The translations under genes were made by a program, and so were the position numbers. The notes under the pieces are model-generated. The model had not been told where the DNA came from. It ran no database searches and saw nothing but the letters and a program-made list of their open reading frames with translations. Below are positions 14,917 to 16,768 of a stretch of DNA of 16,768 nucleotides, piece by piece; the first letter of the stretch is position 1, and each line of letters begins with the position of its first letter. The stretch is taken from assembly GCA_964633845.1 (NCBI GenBank), contig CAZWLA010000027.1, positions 1 to 16,768 on the forward strand, given 5' to 3'. Origin of the DNA: JADHTT01 sp964633845 (GTDB lineage Bacteria; Campylobacterota; Campylobacteria; Campylobacterales; Arcobacteraceae).

Positions 14917-15899
14917 TAGAAATCCAAAGGACTTTTGATAATATCTTTGTTTAGCTCTTTTACTACATGTGTATATATCATGGTAGTTTCTATACTTTTA
15001 TGACCTAATAGCTCTTGAATACTTCGTATATCTATACCATTTTGTAAAAGATGTGTGGCATATGAATGTCTAAAAGTATGAGCTGTAACTCTTTTGTGAA
15101 TAGCACATAAAGTTACTGATTTTTTAATAGCACGATTTATATTGATATCATTAATATGATGTCGTCTATTTACATTTTCTCTTTTATCATAAGATATTGA
15201 ACGAGCGGGGAAAAGGTATTGCCATTTTATATCTTTAGCAGAGTTTTTATATTTTGAGCCTAAATTGTGTGGCATAAATACGGCACCATAGCCATCATGT
15301 AAATCTTTTTCATGTATTGTTTGAACTCTTGAAATCTGTTGCTTTAATATTTCTTTTAACGCTAAAGGAAGAGGTACTATTCTATCTTTTGAAGATTTAC
15401 TATCAAAGATATAGATATTATCATATTCAAAATCAATATCTTTTATCCTAAGCCTCAAAGCCTCTTTTATACGAAGACCACAACCATAAAGTAAGGATAC
15501 AATTATATTGTTAACTCCTGTAATATTTATAAGTATTTTTTTTACCTCTTCAATGCTCAAAACTATAGGCATTCCAGTTCTTTCCTTAGCTCTAAAAGCT
15601 TGAATATTAAAATTTGATATATCTATATTTAAAACTTCACGATATAAAAATAATATTGCATTAAATGCTTGATTTTGCGTACTTGGTGCTACATTTTTTT
15701 CAACTGCAAGATGAGTTAAATACTGCTCAATTTCAGACTTTCCCATATCCTTAGGATGTCGTTTATTATGAAATAATATATAATTCTTACACCAATAATA
15801 ATAGGTCTGCTTAGTAGATTTACTATAGTGTTTCATTCTAATTGTATTTACTAAAATATCTAATAATTTTGGCTTTATGCAATATATCCTTATATTCAT
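14916..15899 (-). CDS. intI: Integron integrase (tyrosine recombinase, IntI type)
   Basis: A 327-residue site-specific recombinase that inserts and excises gene cassettes at attI and folded attC sites. The N-terminal SAM-like DNA-binding domain (about 10-95) contains HYSKSTKQTYYYWCKNYILFH. The catalytic set is complete: R143 (GLRIKEAL), K171 (SSKDR), H274 and R277 (AHTFRHSYATHLL), H300 (ELLGHKSIETT) and nucleophile Y309 (MIYTHV). Between K171 and H274 lies the insertion that distinguishes integron integrases from XerC/D (about 206-250: MPHNLGSKY, WQYLFPARSIS, RRHHIND). The end KSPLDF also matches IntI. The ATG at 15899 has only a weak ribosome binding site. No LexA-type box is seen upstream. 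The stop overlaps the uvrC ATG (TAATG), so the two are probably co-translated. The next region upstream carries attC-like structure, as expected for a divergent cassette array. Confidence 0.93.
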   Translation of the reverse strand: MNIRIYCIKPKLLDILVNTIRMKHYSKSTKQTYYYWCKNYILFHNKRHPKDMGKSEIEQYLTHLAVEKNVAPSTQNQAFNAILFLYREVLNIDISNFNIQAFRAKERTGMPIVLSIEEVKKILINITGVNNIIVSLLYGCGLRIKEALRLRIKDIDFEYDNIYIFDSKSSKDRIVPLPLALKEILKQQISRVQTIHEKDLHDGYGAVFMPHNLGSKYKNSAKDIKWQYLFPARSISYDKRENVNRRHHINDININRAIKKSVTLCAIHKRVTAHTFRHSYATHLLQNGIDIRSIQELLGHKSIETTMIYTHVVKELNKDIIKSPLDF

Positions 15900-16054
15900 A
15901 ATTGTTGTTTTTAACTCTAATATAGTAGTAATTATAACATTTTAGAGCTTATGTATTATGATTCACTATTGATTAAGTTAATATTAATTTTTATATTATT
16001 TAGACTATAATGTTGTACAATAAATAGTTAATCCTGCACCTGCGGTGCAGGATT
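15900..16054. promoter_or_regulatory. Intergenic region with intI promoter, possible Pc and attI-like site
   Basis: No gene is seen here. TATAAT on the minus strand (15931-15936) is a suitable -10 for intI, about 25 bases of leader. TATAAT on the plus strand (16006-16011) could be the cassette promoter Pc, although neither has a clear -35. It is followed at once by GTTGTAC (16012-16018), which resembles the IntI crossover core GTTRRRY and recurs as GTTGTAT at the end of the attC-like element (16203-16209). I therefore suggest the attI crossover at 16012/16013. Elsewhere the stretch is almost pure A/T, in contrast to the GC-richer block that follows. Confidence 0.4.
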
Positions 16055-16057
16055 AAC
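16027..16057. repeat. Perfect 14-bp hairpin beside the attC-like element
   Basis: GTTAATCCTGCACC (16027-16040) and GGTGCAGGATTAAC (16044-16057) are exact complements around a TGC loop. The stem is far more GC-rich than the surrounding DNA. No U-tract follows on either strand, so it is a poor rho-independent terminator. Its last bases, AAC, are also the first bases of the 14-bp arm of the next element, so it may be part of the recombination site or of a gene-less cassette. Confidence 0.6.
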
Positions 16058-16205
16058 GGCAGTGCTGACCTCCTTCTAATCTTTATAACCTTACCTGCTA
16101 CCGCAGGCAGACGGTTAACAATTAGCAGGAACAAACATATCTCCAGCCTAAGCCAAGCAAAAGCTTGCCCCTTCGCCTGAAAATATGTTGCTCAGCACTG
16201 CCGTT
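16055..16205 (+). repeat. attC-like recombination site (candidate)
   Basis: A 151-bp element bounded by AACGGCAGTGCTGA (16055-16068) and its exact complement TCAGCACTGCCGTT (16192-16205). The ends, AAC at the left and G-TT at the right, match the outer R'' and R' boxes of integron attC sites. Inner complementary pairs are present (AACATAT 16134-16140 with ATATGTT 16183-16189; CCTGC/GCAGG at 16094-16107; CAAGC/GCTTG at 16154-16167). GC content is well above the flanks, as is usual for attC. It lies on the far side of intI from uvrC, where the first cassette is expected. Departures: GTTGTAT rather than GTTRRRY, and an outer stem perfectly paired for 14 bp. A small inverted-repeat transposable element is the alternative; I see no target duplication. 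Confidence 0.5.
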
Positions 16206-16318
16206 GTATCTAAGTTTTAAAGATATGATGGCAATGAAACTGTAAAACTAACTTTACTTAAGGGAAAATTTACAAATTCAACCATCATTAAATATTCTAT
16301 TTTTAAGTGATTGACTCA

Positions 16319-16337
16319 AAACTTTTTAAAAAAGTTT
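16319..16337. repeat. AT-rich hairpin upstream of the putative cassette gene
   Basis: AAACTTTT and AAAAGTTT pair perfectly around a TAA loop, and GACT/AGTC (16313-16316 and 16338-16341) extend the stem after a two-base bulge on one side. It lies in the 200-bp leader between the attC-like element and the ATG at 16407. It could be an operator or a weak terminator; there is no U-tract. Confidence 0.35.
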
Positions 16338-16406
16338 AGTCAAAATTTCTTGAATGAAAAACATATATATGCCTATTGTGTACAAATATACACCTTAAGG
16401 AAAAAC

Positions 16407-16736
16407 ATGAATAACATACAACGAACAGATGTATTAAATAGAAAGTTAAAAATAAATTTTGTTATTTCGATAATACTACTTTTAATTTTAGTATTTGGGA
16501 ATATTGAGTTTAGTTACGATAGCTTTATTGAGGATCTAGCAGAACATATATTTGGCTATAGAAATGATGGAATTGGTATGTTTATCATAAATACTGGATT
16601 AATAATTGGAATTATTTTTTTAGGATACAGGCAAGTATTAGGGTACTTTAGTCATAAAGCAATTTTAAAAGAACTAAAGCAGTATTTAGAGATTCTTCAA
16701 TTAACAAAAGATGATTATAATGGCCTTAAAAAATAA
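16407..16736 (+). CDS. Small two-helix membrane protein, putative cassette gene
   Basis: I do not recognise this 109-residue protein. The start is ATG 16407, preceded by AAGGAAAAAC; the open frame reaches back to TTG 16311, but that codon lies in a hairpin and has no ribosome binding site. Two transmembrane helices are predicted at about 17-34 (NFVISIILLLILVF) and 56-73 (IGMFIINTGLIIGIIFLG). Between them is a short acidic loop (FIEDLAEHIFGYRNDG), and a charged C-terminal helix (about 82-109, AILKELKQYLEILQL) follows, probably cytoplasmic. It lies on the cassette side of intI after the attC-like element and runs in the direction cassette genes run, so it may be the first gene-bearing cassette; the attC expected after its stop would lie beyond the window. 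Small membrane proteins of unknown function are common in integron cassettes. A role in defence or phage exclusion is possible but unsupported. Confidence 0.75.
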   Translation: MNNIQRTDVLNRKLKINFVISIILLLILVFGNIEFSYDSFIEDLAEHIFGYRNDGIGMFIINTGLIIGIIFLGYRQVLGYFSHKAILKELKQYLEILQLTKDDYNGLKK

Positions 16737-16739
16737 GAC

Positions 16740-16760
16740 AATAAATTCACAAGATTTATT
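16740..16760. terminator. Short stem-loop after the putative cassette gene
   Basis: AATAAAT (16740-16746) and ATTTATT (16754-16760) pair around TCACAAG, six bases after the TAA region of the small membrane protein. The all-A/T stem is weak and is followed by only TCTC, so termination is doubtful. Confidence 0.25.
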
Positions 16761-16768
16761 TCTCAAAT

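Noticed and set aside
14916..15899. XerC/XerD or phage integrase
   Set aside because: The insertion with WQYLFP and RRHHI between the catalytic Lys and His-x-x-Arg, and the KSPLD ending, are specific to integron integrases.
16055..16205. MITE or IS remnant with 14-bp terminal inverted repeats
   Set aside because: No target-site duplication is visible and the AAC/GTT ends plus the position beside intI fit attC better; kept only as the alternative.
16311..16406. N-terminal extension of the putative cassette protein from TTG 16311
   Set aside because: TTG lies in a hairpin without a ribosome binding site, whereas ATG 16407 has AAGGAA at correct spacing.
1..16768. CRISPR array
   Set aside because: No regularly spaced direct repeats of 20-40 bp were seen; the only long exact repeat is the 55-bp gap flank.

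Overview
This AT-rich, densely packed window comes from the chromosome of a member of the Campylobacterota (former Epsilonproteobacteria), most likely an Arcobacter- or Sulfurimonas-like organism. The evidence is the low GC content, the proteins (RNase Y, Mn-dependent pyrophosphatase, a YbiT-type ABC-F protein, an alanine racemase with a VLKDNAYGHG lysine motif), the ftsY / thioredoxin-like / 5-FCL / rny neighbourhood known from Campylobacter-type genomes, and a tmRNA tag ending in PAYAKIA. Species assignment is inference.

Layout. Positions 1-390 hold the tail of a plus-strand gene and a small unknown minus-strand gene. Positions 391-764 are a complete tmRNA gene (ssrA, minus strand) encoding the tag ANNNNYSPAYAKIA. 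Positions 885-1517 hold a divergent XRE-type regulator with its own promoter (TTGACA-N18-TATAAT). That promoter is framed by a perfect 11-bp inverted repeat of a TATCCACATA-like motif, which recurs inside the gene. Positions 1538-2281 encode a DEDDh exonuclease (minus). Positions 2361-5250 carry ybiT and bioA (plus). Positions 5266-7394 form a minus-strand operon: two tandem TlpA-like thiol-disulfide proteins, then ftsY. Positions 7432-10926 are a tight plus-strand operon: 5-formyltetrahydrofolate cyclo-ligase, rny, rsmD and an orphan DppC-type permease, followed by ppaC (10976-11896). Positions 11907-15899 hold three overlapping minus-strand genes: an integron integrase (intI), uvrC and alr.

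The most interesting region is 14916-16768. The tyrosine recombinase has all six catalytic residues and the integron-specific insertion (WQYLFP...RRHHI). Next to it is an attI-like stretch, then a GC-richer block with a 14-bp perfect hairpin and a 151-bp attC-like inverted-repeat element. A small two-TM protein gene follows, plausibly the first gene-bearing cassette. The integrase stop overlaps the uvrC start (TAATG), and uvrC overlaps alr, so the integrase appears to head a repair and cell-wall operon.

The 100-N gap inside uvrC looks like an assembly artefact. Both edges carry the same 55 bp, and removing the Ns plus one copy restores a clean 606-codon uvrC.
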